From: an uncultured Pelagibacteraceae bacterium
Lineage (GTDB): Bacteria > Pseudomonadota > Alphaproteobacteria > Pelagibacterales > Pelagibacteraceae
DNA: 64,000 nucleotides
Assembly (NCBI GenBank): GCA_902537055.1
Contig: CACAZW010000002.1
Coordinates: 61,001-125,000, forward strand
Reading direction: 5' to 3'
Within the stretch, counting starts at the first letter, position 1. The number at the start of each line of letters is the position of its first letter. Made by a program: the position numbers and the translations under genes. The notes under the pieces were generated by a model. It did no database searches. It had not been told where the DNA came from and saw nothing but the letters and a program-made list of their open reading frames with translations. Below, piece by piece: positions 43,106-50,773 of the stretch.

Positions 43106-43119
43106 TAAAATATGAATAT

Positions 43120-43854
43120 ATGAGTAATTCAATTATAATAATTCCATCAAGATTAGCAGCAACAAGACTCCCTCATAAACCGTTAATAAAAATTAATAAT
43201 AAAACTCTAATTATGCATGTATATGAAAAAGCTATAGAAAGCCAAATTGGCGAGGTTTATGTTGCAACATGCGACGAGGAAATTGCCTCAGAAGTAAGAA
43301 AAAATGGAGGTAAATTTATAATGACAGATATCAAACATACAAACGGGACTGATAGAGTATTTGAGGCCGCTCAGAAATTAGATTTAAAAGATATAGATTT
43401 TATTATTAATGTGCAGGGAGATGAACCAATGATTAATCCTTTAGATATCAAAAATTTAAATAAATTATCAAAACAAAAAAACTTAAATATTTCAACATTA
43501 GCTTACAACATTGAGAAAAATGAAGACTATAATAATCAAAATATTGTAAAAGTTATTACAAAAAACAGGATATCCGATAACTCAATATCAGAAGCTTTAA
43601 ATTTTCATAGAGTAATTAAAGAAAATAGCTATGACAATATATACCAGCATTTCGGGATATATTTATTTAAATATTCAGCTTTAAAAAAGTTTGTTAATTT
43701 TAAAAAAAGCAAAAATGAAATCAAAGAAAGACTGGAACAACTAAGAGCAATCGATAATAATATGAAAATCGACGTGCTATTGGCAAATTATTTTTCCTCT
43801 GGAATTGATACTAAAAAAGATCTAGAAGAATACATAAAATTATTGAATAAATAA
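43120..43854 (+). CDS. kdsB: 3-deoxy-manno-octulosonate cytidylyltransferase (CMP-Kdo synthetase)
   Basis: Activates Kdo with CTP for LPS core assembly. The N-terminal nucleotide loop IIIIPSRLAATRLPHKPLIK (residues 5-24), the NVQGDEPMI segment near 106-114 (metal Asp), and a QHFGIYLFKYSALKKF segment near 178-193 are diagnostic. Length 244 is standard. It is followed 4 bases later by pheA. Kdo supply begins with kdsD elsewhere in this window. Confidence 0.95.
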   Translation: MSNSIIIIPSRLAATRLPHKPLIKINNKTLIMHVYEKAIESQIGEVYVATCDEEIASEVRKNGGKFIMTDIKHTNGTDRVFEAAQKLDLKDIDFIINVQGDEPMINPLDIKNLNKLSKQKNLNISTLAYNIEKNEDYNNQNIVKVITKNRISDNSISEALNFHRVIKENSYDNIYQHFGIYLFKYSALKKFVNFKKSKNEIKERLEQLRAIDNNMKIDVLLANYFSSGIDTKKDLEEYIKLLNK

Positions 43855-43858
43855 TAAT

Positions 43859-44689
43859 ATGAAAATTGTTTACCAAGGTATTGCTGGAAGTTATAGTGAA
43901 AGTTGTGCAAAACATATGTTTCCGAATACAGAGACTATTCCTTGCAAAACTTTCGATGAATGTTTTGAAAAAGCACATAAAGATAGCAATATTAGAGCAA
44001 TCATACCAGAGTCCAATAAAACTACAGGAAACATTGGAGTAGAATATTTAATTTTTAAACATAGGTTAAATATTTATGAAGAATTTTTTTTCCCAATTAA
44101 TCATAATTTAATTGGCATAAAAGGATCAAAATTAAAAGACATTAAAAATGTTTATTCCCATGCTCAAGCGTTAAGTCAAGCTTCAGAATTTATAAAAAAA
44201 AATAAATTTTTAGCCAATGTTAGAGCTGATACTGCAGGTTCTGCAAAATATATTTCAGAAGAAAAAGATAAAACAAAAGCTGCAATTGCATCAAAATTAA
44301 GTGCTAAAATTTATGATTTAGAAATTTTACAAGAAAATATTCAGGATGTTGATGATAACTACACAAGATTTCTGATAATGGGTAAAGATATAATTCAGCC
44401 AGAAATTGATAAAAATAATTTTATTACATCATTGTTATTTAAACTTAGAGAGAGGCCGGCAGCTTTGTATTCTGCTTTGTCCGGTTTTGCTATTAATGGA
44501 GTGAATATGACGAAGCTTCAAAGTTTCCCAGAAAAAAATTCATTTTCGTCATTCTTTTTCCTATGTGATATTGATGGACATTTGGATGATAAAAAAATAA
44601 AAAATTCACTAGAAGAGCTTGCTTTCCACTGTGAAGATATGCACGTCCTAGGTGTTTACAAAGCACATGAATTTAGGGAAAAAAAATAA
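43859..44689 (+). CDS. pheA: Prephenate dehydratase (monofunctional)
   Basis: Converts prephenate to phenylpyruvate for phenylalanine. The catalytic domain starts IVYQGIAGSYSESC (residues 3-16), continues with IPESNKTTGNIGVEY near 49-63 and the catalytic D-N-Y-T-R-F near 161-166. A C-terminal ACT domain (about 180-276) has RERPAALYSALSGFAINGVN, the usual Phe-sensing region. There is no chorismate mutase domain, so this is the monofunctional form. Length 276. Confidence 0.94.
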   Translation: MKIVYQGIAGSYSESCAKHMFPNTETIPCKTFDECFEKAHKDSNIRAIIPESNKTTGNIGVEYLIFKHRLNIYEEFFFPINHNLIGIKGSKLKDIKNVYSHAQALSQASEFIKKNKFLANVRADTAGSAKYISEEKDKTKAAIASKLSAKIYDLEILQENIQDVDDNYTRFLIMGKDIIQPEIDKNNFITSLLFKLRERPAALYSALSGFAINGVNMTKLQSFPEKNSFSSFFFLCDIDGHLDDKKIKNSLEELAFHCEDMHVLGVYKAHEFREKK

Positions 44690-44698
44690 TTAACTTTA

Positions 44699-44728
44699 TT
44701 GTAGATTAGAAAAAATTATTGTTATAAT
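44699..44728 (+). promoter_or_regulatory. SRP RNA promoter
   Basis: TTGTAG (44699-44704) and a perfect TATAAT (44723-44728), 18 bases apart, place the start of transcription at about 44735, exactly where the SRP RNA 5' stem begins. This agreement between predicted start and RNA end supports both calls. Confidence 0.7.
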
Positions 44729-44734
44729 ACATTT

Positions 44735-44822
44735 GGAGGCCTTCCAGGTGGGATTACCATGAACTCCCCCAGACTTGAAAAAGAGCAAGGGTAATGAGTT
44801 TTTTCCAGGTTGGTTGGTCTCC
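44735..44822 (+). ncRNA. ffs: Signal recognition particle RNA (4.5S-type)
   Basis: A hairpin-shaped RNA of about 88 bases. The closing stem pairs GGAGGCC (44735-44741) with GGTCTCC (44816-44822), one G-U. At the tip, CAGA-CTT-GAAA-AAG-AGCA (44770-44787) has the SRP domain IV layout: symmetric loop CAGA opposite AGCA around a stem capped by a GNRA tetraloop. The usual form is CAGG...GGAA...AGCA, so this one is slightly divergent. The position just before dnaX-ybaB-recR is the conserved site of SRP RNA in many bacteria. It lies 4 bases before the dnaX ATG. Confidence 0.85.
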
Positions 44823-44826
44823 TATT

Positions 44827-46437
44827 ATGACAATAAAATCTCAAGTTCTCGCATTGAAATATCGACCCCAAATATTTAAAGATTTAATAGGGCATGAAGA
44901 AATTGCAACGACAATTTATAATTCTATTATAAATAATAGTTCAGCTAATGCTTTTTTGTTTACTGGCATTAGGGGAATTGGAAAGACCACATTTGCAAGA
45001 ATTGTAGCTAAAGCTTTAAACTGCGAGCACACACTTGAAGGGATGTGTGAAAAGAAATGCAGTCATTGCGACCCTATAGCAAATTCTAATCATATTGATG
45101 TTCTTGAAATAGACGCAGCAAGTAAGACTGGGGTTGATGATGTTAGGGAGCTAATTGAATTTTCTAGATATCCACCAACATTAGCGAAATTTAAAATTTT
45201 TATAATTGATGAAGTACACATGTTAAGTAAGCAAGCATTTAATGCTTTACTTAAGACATTGGAAGAGCCTCCAAAGTATTTAAAATTTATTTTTGCAACC
45301 ACTGAAGTAAAAAAAATTCCTATTACTGTTATATCTAGGTGTCAAAGGTATGATTTGTCTAGAGTTAAGTCTGAAGAACTATTTGATTATTTAAAAAATA
45401 TAACAATAAAAGAAAAAAAAGATGTTGAAGATAATGCTATTAAATTAATAGTCAAATTATCAGAGGGCTCTGTTAGGGATGCATTATCTTTATTAGATAG
45501 AGCAACTATTTCTAACAATAAGAATTTTCTGACATTCGAGGATGCTCAAAAGATCTTTGGATATATCAATAAAAGTTCATACATAGAATTATTAGAAATA
45601 ATTTTTTTAGGAGATGAAGAAAAAATAATAGATCATTACAGAAAATTGTACGATACAGGCATTGAGCCTGACCTATTTTTAAATGATTTTTTAGAGGTAT
45701 TATATTTTGTAAAGAATATATCTTACATTGAAGATGGAGGGAATAATTTTTCATTAAATGATAGTGATTACAAAAAAATAACTTCTTTATCAAAAGAAAT
45801 AGATCCAAATGCCTTACTATTATTTTGGGAATTTACTTTGAAAACTTTAAAAGAAATAAATATAGTTTCTAATCCAAATTTATTAGTTGAGATGTTTCTT
45901 ATCCAATTAACTTATCTAAAAAAAAAAAATGTAATACAAAATAATCAGCAAAAAGAACCAAACAAAACTCTATTAAAAAATATAGATGTAAATAATACTG
46001 TAAATAAAGATGCAATTAATCAAATTAAAAATATTACACAAGAAGAAAAAAAAATTGAAAAAAAAAATAAATTAGAGATCAACAATTTAGAAGATATAAT
46101 CAAAATGTGCTTTGAAAAAAAAGAGATGAAACTAAAATACGAATTAGAAAATAATGTAAACTTAGTATCTTTTTCAAATATGAATATTGAAATTTCTTTT
46201 AATGATAAATTAAATAAAAATTTTGTAAAAGATTTATCTGAAAAATTGTTTGATTGGACAAAAAACCGGTGGTTAATTTCTTTTTCAAAAGAAAAAGGTG
46301 AGATGAGTGAAAAAGAGAAAAAAAATATTCTTAAAAAAAAAAAAATCAGAGAGTATGAAAGTTCAAGTGAATATAAAAATTTGTTGAAAGTACTTCCTGA
46401 TATCGAATTGATTGATATTGAAAAAAAAGATGACTGA
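44827..46437 (+). CDS. dnaX: DNA polymerase III subunit gamma/tau
   Basis: Clamp-loader ATPase. VLALKYRPQIFKDLIGHE near residues 7-24, Walker A FTGIRGIGKTTFARI near 46-60, zinc module with Cys at CEKKCSHC near 76-84, Walker B IFIIDEVHMLSKQAFNALL near 119-137, and sensor EEPPKYLKFIFATTE near 141-155. The tau-like C-terminal part (from about 370) is low-complexity, rich in Lys, Asn and Glu. I start it at ATG 44827; an in-frame reading from 44794 would lie inside the SRP RNA. Length 536. It overlaps ybaB by 8 bases. Confidence 0.95.
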   Translation: MTIKSQVLALKYRPQIFKDLIGHEEIATTIYNSIINNSSANAFLFTGIRGIGKTTFARIVAKALNCEHTLEGMCEKKCSHCDPIANSNHIDVLEIDAASKTGVDDVRELIEFSRYPPTLAKFKIFIIDEVHMLSKQAFNALLKTLEEPPKYLKFIFATTEVKKIPITVISRCQRYDLSRVKSEELFDYLKNITIKEKKDVEDNAIKLIVKLSEGSVRDALSLLDRATISNNKNFLTFEDAQKIFGYINKSSYIELLEIIFLGDEEKIIDHYRKLYDTGIEPDLFLNDFLEVLYFVKNISYIEDGGNNFSLNDSDYKKITSLSKEIDPNALLLFWEFTLKTLKEINIVSNPNLLVEMFLIQLTYLKKKNVIQNNQQKEPNKTLLKNIDVNNTVNKDAINQIKNITQEEKKIEKKNKLEINNLEDIIKMCFEKKEMKLKYELENNVNLVSFSNMNIEISFNDKLNKNFVKDLSEKLFDWTKNRWLISFSKEKGEMSEKEKKNILKKKKIREYESSSEYKNLLKVLPDIELIDIEKKDD

Positions 46438-46747
46438 TTTTAATAAAATTTTAGAAAAAGCAAAAGAGATAGAAAAAAAAATGAAAGAAAGTCAGGAAAA
46501 TCTTAAAAAAATTGTGGTTAATGGTGTGTCTGGTGGAGATGTGGTTAAAATTACCCTCAACGGAGACGGAGAGATGACTAAAATTTTATTAAGCGATAAA
46601 GTGCTCAAAGAAGATAAAGAGATAATTCAGGATTTAATCACTGCCGCACATAATGATGCTAAAAATAAATTAAAATCAAAAACTTCCGAAGAAATATCTA
46701 AAGCGACTGGTGGATTAGGTGTGCCTGGATTTAAATGGCCTTTATAA
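46430..46747 (+). CDS. ybaB: YbaB/EbfC family nucleoid-associated protein
   Basis: Small DNA-binding protein (105 aa). N-terminal helix MTDFNKILEKAKEIEKKMKE, then VVNGVSGGDVVKITLNGDGE near residues 28-47, and the Gly/Pro-rich end GGLGVPGFKWPL. The start is ATG 46430 inside the end of dnaX; a TTG 6 codons upstream is less likely because the family begins with M-x-x-x-N/K. The dnaX-ybaB-recR order is conserved across bacteria and links replication, nucleoid and recombination functions. Confidence 0.94.
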   Translation: MTDFNKILEKAKEIEKKMKESQENLKKIVVNGVSGGDVVKITLNGDGEMTKILLSDKVLKEDKEIIQDLITAAHNDAKNKLKSKTSEEISKATGGLGVPGFKWPL

Positions 46748-46751
46748 TTAA

Positions 46752-47360
46752 ATGCAAAATCTTCCTGAAATAGATAATTTAATAAAACTAATATCTAAAT
46801 TACCAGGTCTTGGACCAAAGTCTGCAAAAAGAATAATTTTAAAAATGATCAATAATCGCCAAGAAATATTAAGGCCTTTGGCAAATAATTTAAGTCAGGT
46901 AATAAAAAATATTGAACGTTGTAAAATATGTGGAACATTAAAACCTAAAACAATTAATTGCGAATATAATAACTGTAGTTTAGTAGAAAAAAAATATGAT
47001 AAAATTTGTGTAGTCGAGAACATTTCAGATCAATGGGCAATAGAAAGTTCATCTATTTTTCAAGGTTATTATCATATTTTAGGTGGCACGATTTCTGATA
47101 CCGATAACACCAATAATAGAGAAAATTTGCTAATTAATTCTTTAATTGAAAGAATAAAAAATGATAATATTGATGAAGTGATTTTAGCAACAAGCGCTAC
47201 CGTTGAAGGGCAAACCACTGCTTTTTACATTCAGGATAATTTAAAAAATACAAATGTAAAAATTTCAAAATTAGCTCAAGGTTTGCCTGTTGGAGGAGAA
47301 ATAGAAACTTCAGATGACGGAACGCTTATATCTGCCTTTAAAAATAGAAGAGATTTATAA
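46752..47360 (+). CDS. recR: Recombination protein RecR
   Basis: Works with RecF/RecO at gaps and stalled forks. Helix-hairpin-helix LPGLGPKSAKRIILKM near residues 15-30, a zinc finger with CKICGTLKP and a later Cys pair near 56-74, and a Toprim domain with ICVVENISDQWAIE near 82-95 and GGTISDTD near 110-117, then TVEGQTTAFYIQ near 152-163. Length 202 is standard. Starts 4 bases after ybaB. Converges on glcB with an 8-base gap and no hairpin terminator visible. Confidence 0.95.
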   Translation: MQNLPEIDNLIKLISKLPGLGPKSAKRIILKMINNRQEILRPLANNLSQVIKNIERCKICGTLKPKTINCEYNNCSLVEKKYDKICVVENISDQWAIESSSIFQGYYHILGGTISDTDNTNNRENLLINSLIERIKNDNIDEVILATSATVEGQTTAFYIQDNLKNTNVKISKLAQGLPVGGEIETSDDGTLISAFKNRRDL

Positions 47361-47368
47361 ATTTAAAA

Positions 47369-49519
47369 TTAGCTTTTTTTAATTAACCTATTTAAATGCA
47401 ATAGAGGTTCAGTATAGCCCGAAGGTTGTGACTTACCATGAAAAATCAATTCACATGCTGCCTTAAAAGATATTGACTTGTCGAAATTAGGTGACATATT
47501 TTGATATTCTGGATCACCTTGATTTTGTTTATCAACAATCTTTGCCATTTTTTTTAGAATTTCTAAAACTTGTCTATTTGAGCAAATACCATGATGCAAC
47601 CAGTTTGCTATATGTTGTGATGATATTCTTAGTGTTGCTCTATCCTCCATTAATCCAACATTATTTATGTCTGGAACTTTAGAGCACCCTATCCCTTGAT
47701 CTACCCATCTAACAACATATCCTAATATTGTTTGAGCTGAGTTACATAACTCATTATTTATTTCTTCTTTGCTCCAATTTGGTCTATCTGCAATTGGTAT
47801 AGTTAATAAATTGTCAATGTAATTAATTTTATTTTCATTTAATTTTTTGTGCTTTTCAAAAATATTTAACTTATGGTAATGCATTGCATGTAAAGAAGCT
47901 GCTGTGGGAGATGGTACCCATGCACAATTCGCACCGGCTTCAAGATGTGATATTTTTTGATCTATCATGTCTTTCATTTTATCTGGCATAGCCCACATAC
48001 CTTTACCTATTTGTGCAACACCTGAAAATCCACATTTTAAACCAACAACAACATTGTTATTTTCATAAGCAGTTATCCACTTTGATTTTTTCATGTCACC
48101 TTTTTTTATCATTGGACCTGCTTCCATTGATGTATGCATTTCATCTCCGGTTCTGTCTAAAAAACCTGTATTAATGAAAAAAACCCTGCTTTTTAATGTT
48201 CTGATACATTCTTTTAAGTTTACAGATGTTCTTCTCTCTTCATCCATAATACCGCATTTAATCGTATTCTTTTCAAGTTTTAATACTTCTTCAACTCTTG
48301 TGAATATTTTATCTGTAAAAGCAGTCTCTTCAGGTCCATGCATTTTCGGTTTTACAATGTATATAGATCCAGTTCTTGAGTTACCTTTTCTTTTTAAATC
48401 ATGAATTGCTGCAGCAGTTGTAATAAATGCATCCATGATACCTTCTGGGACCTCAGAACCATCTTCTAAAATAATTGCTGAATTAGTCATTAGATGACCA
48501 ACATTCCTAATTAAAAGTAAGCTTCTACCATGTAATTTTTCTTTTTTATTATCTTTTGAAATATAACTTCTATCTGGATTTAGTTTTCTTTCTAAAGTTT
48601 TTCCATCCTTTTCGAAGACAGATTTTAGAGTTCCTTTCATCAAACCCAACCAATTTCTGTAACATAATATTTTATCTTCTGAATCTACTGCTGCAACACT
48701 ATCTTCGTTATCACATATTGTAGATATTGCAGATTCTATAATTATGTCACTTATTCCCGCAGTATCTTGAACAGCACTAAATGCTTTTGGGTTAATTATT
48801 ATCTCAATTTTTAAATTATTATTTTCTAAAATTATTGTTGTTGGATTATTAGGCTCTCCTCTGTATCCAATAAATTTATTTTTATCTATTAGCTCAAACT
48901 CTTTATCATCTTTTAAAATTTTCAAGTCACTTCCCTTTATTTTAAATCCATTTATATCTTTCCAATGAATTTCATTTATAGAGAAGTGGTCATTTAGAAA
49001 ATCACGTGCATATCTTATTACCTCTTGTCCTCTTAGAGGATCATACTTTTGACTTCCAGTTTCTTCTGACTCAATTAAATCTGTTCCATATAAACTATCG
49101 TAAAGACTCACCCACCTAGCATTAGCAGCATTTAATGTATATCTAGAGTTCATTATAGGAACTACAAGTTGAGGACCTGCAATGCTTGAAATTTCACGAT
49201 CAAGCTTTTTGGTATCTATTTTGAAATCATTCCCTTCTTCTTTTAAATATCCAATTTCTTTTAAAAAATTCTTATACTCTTGATGATTAAATTCTCCATT
49301 TCTGTTTTTTTTTAACCATAAATCAATTTCAGATTGAAGAGTTTCACGAACTTCTAATAACTTTTTATTGATTGGCGCAAGTTCATTAATACTTTTATCA
49401 AATCCATCCCAGAAATCTTTTTCGTTAACATCTAATCCTGTAAGAAGTTCATTTTTTACAAAATCAACCAAATTCTTAGAAACAGATAAAGTATTTATTT
49501 TAATAAATGAATCACCCAT
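47369..49519 (-). CDS. glcB: Malate synthase G
   Basis: Condenses glyoxylate with acetyl-CoA to malate (glyoxylate bypass and glycolate/glycine use). G-isoform length (716 aa). GPQLVVPIMNSRYTLNAANA near residues 114-133, NRSYI-type segment DRSYIS near 313, IYIVKPKMHGPEETAFT near 375-391 (catalytic Arg nearby), MDEERRTSVNLKECI near 415-429 (Glu/metal) and GFLDRTGDEMHTSMEAGP near 443-460. The 146 bases between it and divergent accA carry an inverted repeat but no glycine-riboswitch-like structure that I can see. Confidence 0.96.
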   Translation of the reverse strand: MGDSFIKINTLSVSKNLVDFVKNELLTGLDVNEKDFWDGFDKSINELAPINKKLLEVRETLQSEIDLWLKKNRNGEFNHQEYKNFLKEIGYLKEEGNDFKIDTKKLDREISSIAGPQLVVPIMNSRYTLNAANARWVSLYDSLYGTDLIESEETGSQKYDPLRGQEVIRYARDFLNDHFSINEIHWKDINGFKIKGSDLKILKDDKEFELIDKNKFIGYRGEPNNPTTIILENNNLKIEIIINPKAFSAVQDTAGISDIIIESAISTICDNEDSVAAVDSEDKILCYRNWLGLMKGTLKSVFEKDGKTLERKLNPDRSYISKDNKKEKLHGRSLLLIRNVGHLMTNSAIILEDGSEVPEGIMDAFITTAAAIHDLKRKGNSRTGSIYIVKPKMHGPEETAFTDKIFTRVEEVLKLEKNTIKCGIMDEERRTSVNLKECIRTLKSRVFFINTGFLDRTGDEMHTSMEAGPMIKKGDMKKSKWITAYENNNVVVGLKCGFSGVAQIGKGMWAMPDKMKDMIDQKISHLEAGANCAWVPSPTAASLHAMHYHKLNIFEKHKKLNENKINYIDNLLTIPIADRPNWSKEEINNELCNSAQTILGYVVRWVDQGIGCSKVPDINNVGLMEDRATLRISSQHIANWLHHGICSNRQVLEILKKMAKIVDKQNQGDPEYQNMSPNFDKSISFKAACELIFHGKSQPSGYTEPLLHLNRLIKKS

Positions 49520-49546
49520 AAATTTTAAATTTAGAAACCGTTGTAT

Positions 49547-49570
49547 ATGACAATCAATAAATTATGTCAT
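49547..49570. repeat. Inverted repeat between glcB and accA
   Basis: ATGACA (49547-49552) and TGTCAT (49565-49570) are inverted copies 12 bases apart, centred about 40 bases upstream of the glcB start. The half-site spacing (centre to centre 18 bases) would put both on one face of the helix after nearly two turns, as for a dimeric regulator. It may be an operator for glcB; six-base arms alone are weak evidence. Confidence 0.3.
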
Positions 49571-49665
49571 TACTTTATTTAAAAAAATGTTATTTTTCAT
49601 ACGAAAAGAATATAATTTTTGTAATTTCATCATTTTATCGCCAAAAAATTATATATAATAAAGCA

Positions 49666-50772
49666 ATGAAAAATTATTTAAATTTTGAGACAGATATAAA
49701 AAACTTAGAAACAAAATTAGATAAATTAAAAGATCCTTATAATCAAGACGGCATTTCAGAAGTTGATACAACTAAAATTACAGATTTACAAAATGAAATA
49801 GATAAAAAACTTAACGATGTATATTCAAATCTAGATGCATGGCAGACAACATTGGTTGCAAGACACGAGGATAGACCTAAATCAAAATTTTTTATTGATA
49901 ATTTATTTGATGAATTTATTTCACTTTCTGGGGATAGATTTTATGGAGAGGATAAGTCTGTAATATGTGGTTTTGGTAAATTTAATTCTAAGTCAGTTTT
50001 AGTAATAGGACAGGAAAAGGGCGAAAATTTAGATACAAGGATTGAGAGAAATTTTGGAATGATGAGACCAGAAGGTTACAGAAAAACAATAAGATTAATG
50101 AATTTAGCTAATAAATTCAAAATACCAATTATTAATTTTGTTGATACTCCAGGTGCATACCCTGGAGTTGGTGCTGAAGAAAGAGGACAAGCGGAAGCAA
50201 TTGCAAAGTCTATTGAATGTTCTATGCAACTGACTGTTCCAACTTTATCTATAATTATAGGCGAAGGAGGCTCTGGTGGTGCTATTGCATTAGCTTCTTC
50301 AAGTAAAGTATTGATGTTAGAGAATGCAATATATTCAGTAATATCTCCAGAGGGATGTGCAACCATACTTTGGCGAGATCCAACAAAAACTTTAGAAGCT
50401 GCGAAAGCAATGAAACTTTCAGCGAAAGATCTTTTAAAACTAGAAATTATAGATGAGATAATACCCGAACCTTTGGGTGGTGCGCATCGAGATAAAGATC
50501 TTATTTTAGATAATGTACGAAATGCTATTGATAGAAACTTAAGTAAATTTCTTACGTTAAATGAGGAAGAAATATTAAATCAAAGAAAGAATAAGTTTTT
50601 AGATATTGGAAGGAATAAAGGCTTCACCACTAATGCAACGAATCAAGATAAACTTACTATTAAAAATAATCTCTTTCAAAATTTGATTTTAAAAATTAAA
50701 ACTAATAAAAAATTATTTATTTCAACTACATCAATTCTTCTATTATTAATTTTATTAACAGTGATTTTTTAA
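49666..50772 (+). CDS. accA: Acetyl-CoA carboxylase carboxyltransferase subunit alpha with C-terminal membrane tail
   Basis: Partner of accD in malonyl-CoA synthesis. N-terminal LNFETDIKNLETKLDKLK, then VARHEDRPKSKFFIDNLFDE near residues 64-83, RNFGMMRPEGYRK near 127-139, FVDTPGAYPGVGAEERGQAE near 159-178 (CoA and oxyanion sites) and IGEGGSGGAIALAS near 199-212. Start ATG 49666; the 34-codon in-frame extension lacks homology. The normal protein would end near residue 318; here about 50 extra residues finish in a hydrophobic segment LFISTTSILLLLILLTVIF, a putative tail anchor. Confidence 0.94.
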   Translation: MKNYLNFETDIKNLETKLDKLKDPYNQDGISEVDTTKITDLQNEIDKKLNDVYSNLDAWQTTLVARHEDRPKSKFFIDNLFDEFISLSGDRFYGEDKSVICGFGKFNSKSVLVIGQEKGENLDTRIERNFGMMRPEGYRKTIRLMNLANKFKIPIINFVDTPGAYPGVGAEERGQAEAIAKSIECSMQLTVPTLSIIIGEGGSGGAIALASSSKVLMLENAIYSVISPEGCATILWRDPTKTLEAAKAMKLSAKDLLKLEIIDEIIPEPLGGAHRDKDLILDNVRNAIDRNLSKFLTLNEEEILNQRKNKFLDIGRNKGFTTNATNQDKLTIKNNLFQNLILKIKTNKKLFISTTSILLLLILLTVIF

Positions 50773-50773
50773 T

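Noticed and set aside
44794-44826. In-frame upstream extension of dnaX
   Set aside because: It would be encoded by the 3' arm of the SRP RNA; conserved DnaX sequence starts just after ATG 44827.
45900-46330. Long A-runs in the 3' part of dnaX as possible programmed frameshift sites for gamma/tau
   Set aside because: Runs of A are abundant in this genome, and I see no slippery A-AAA-AAG with a downstream stable hairpin and early stop in the -1 frame that stands out from the background.
49564-49665. 34-codon N-terminal extension of accA
   Set aside because: It is a hydrophobic/aromatic stretch with no AccA resemblance and occupies the divergent promoter region; the known AccA N-terminus starts at ATG 49666.
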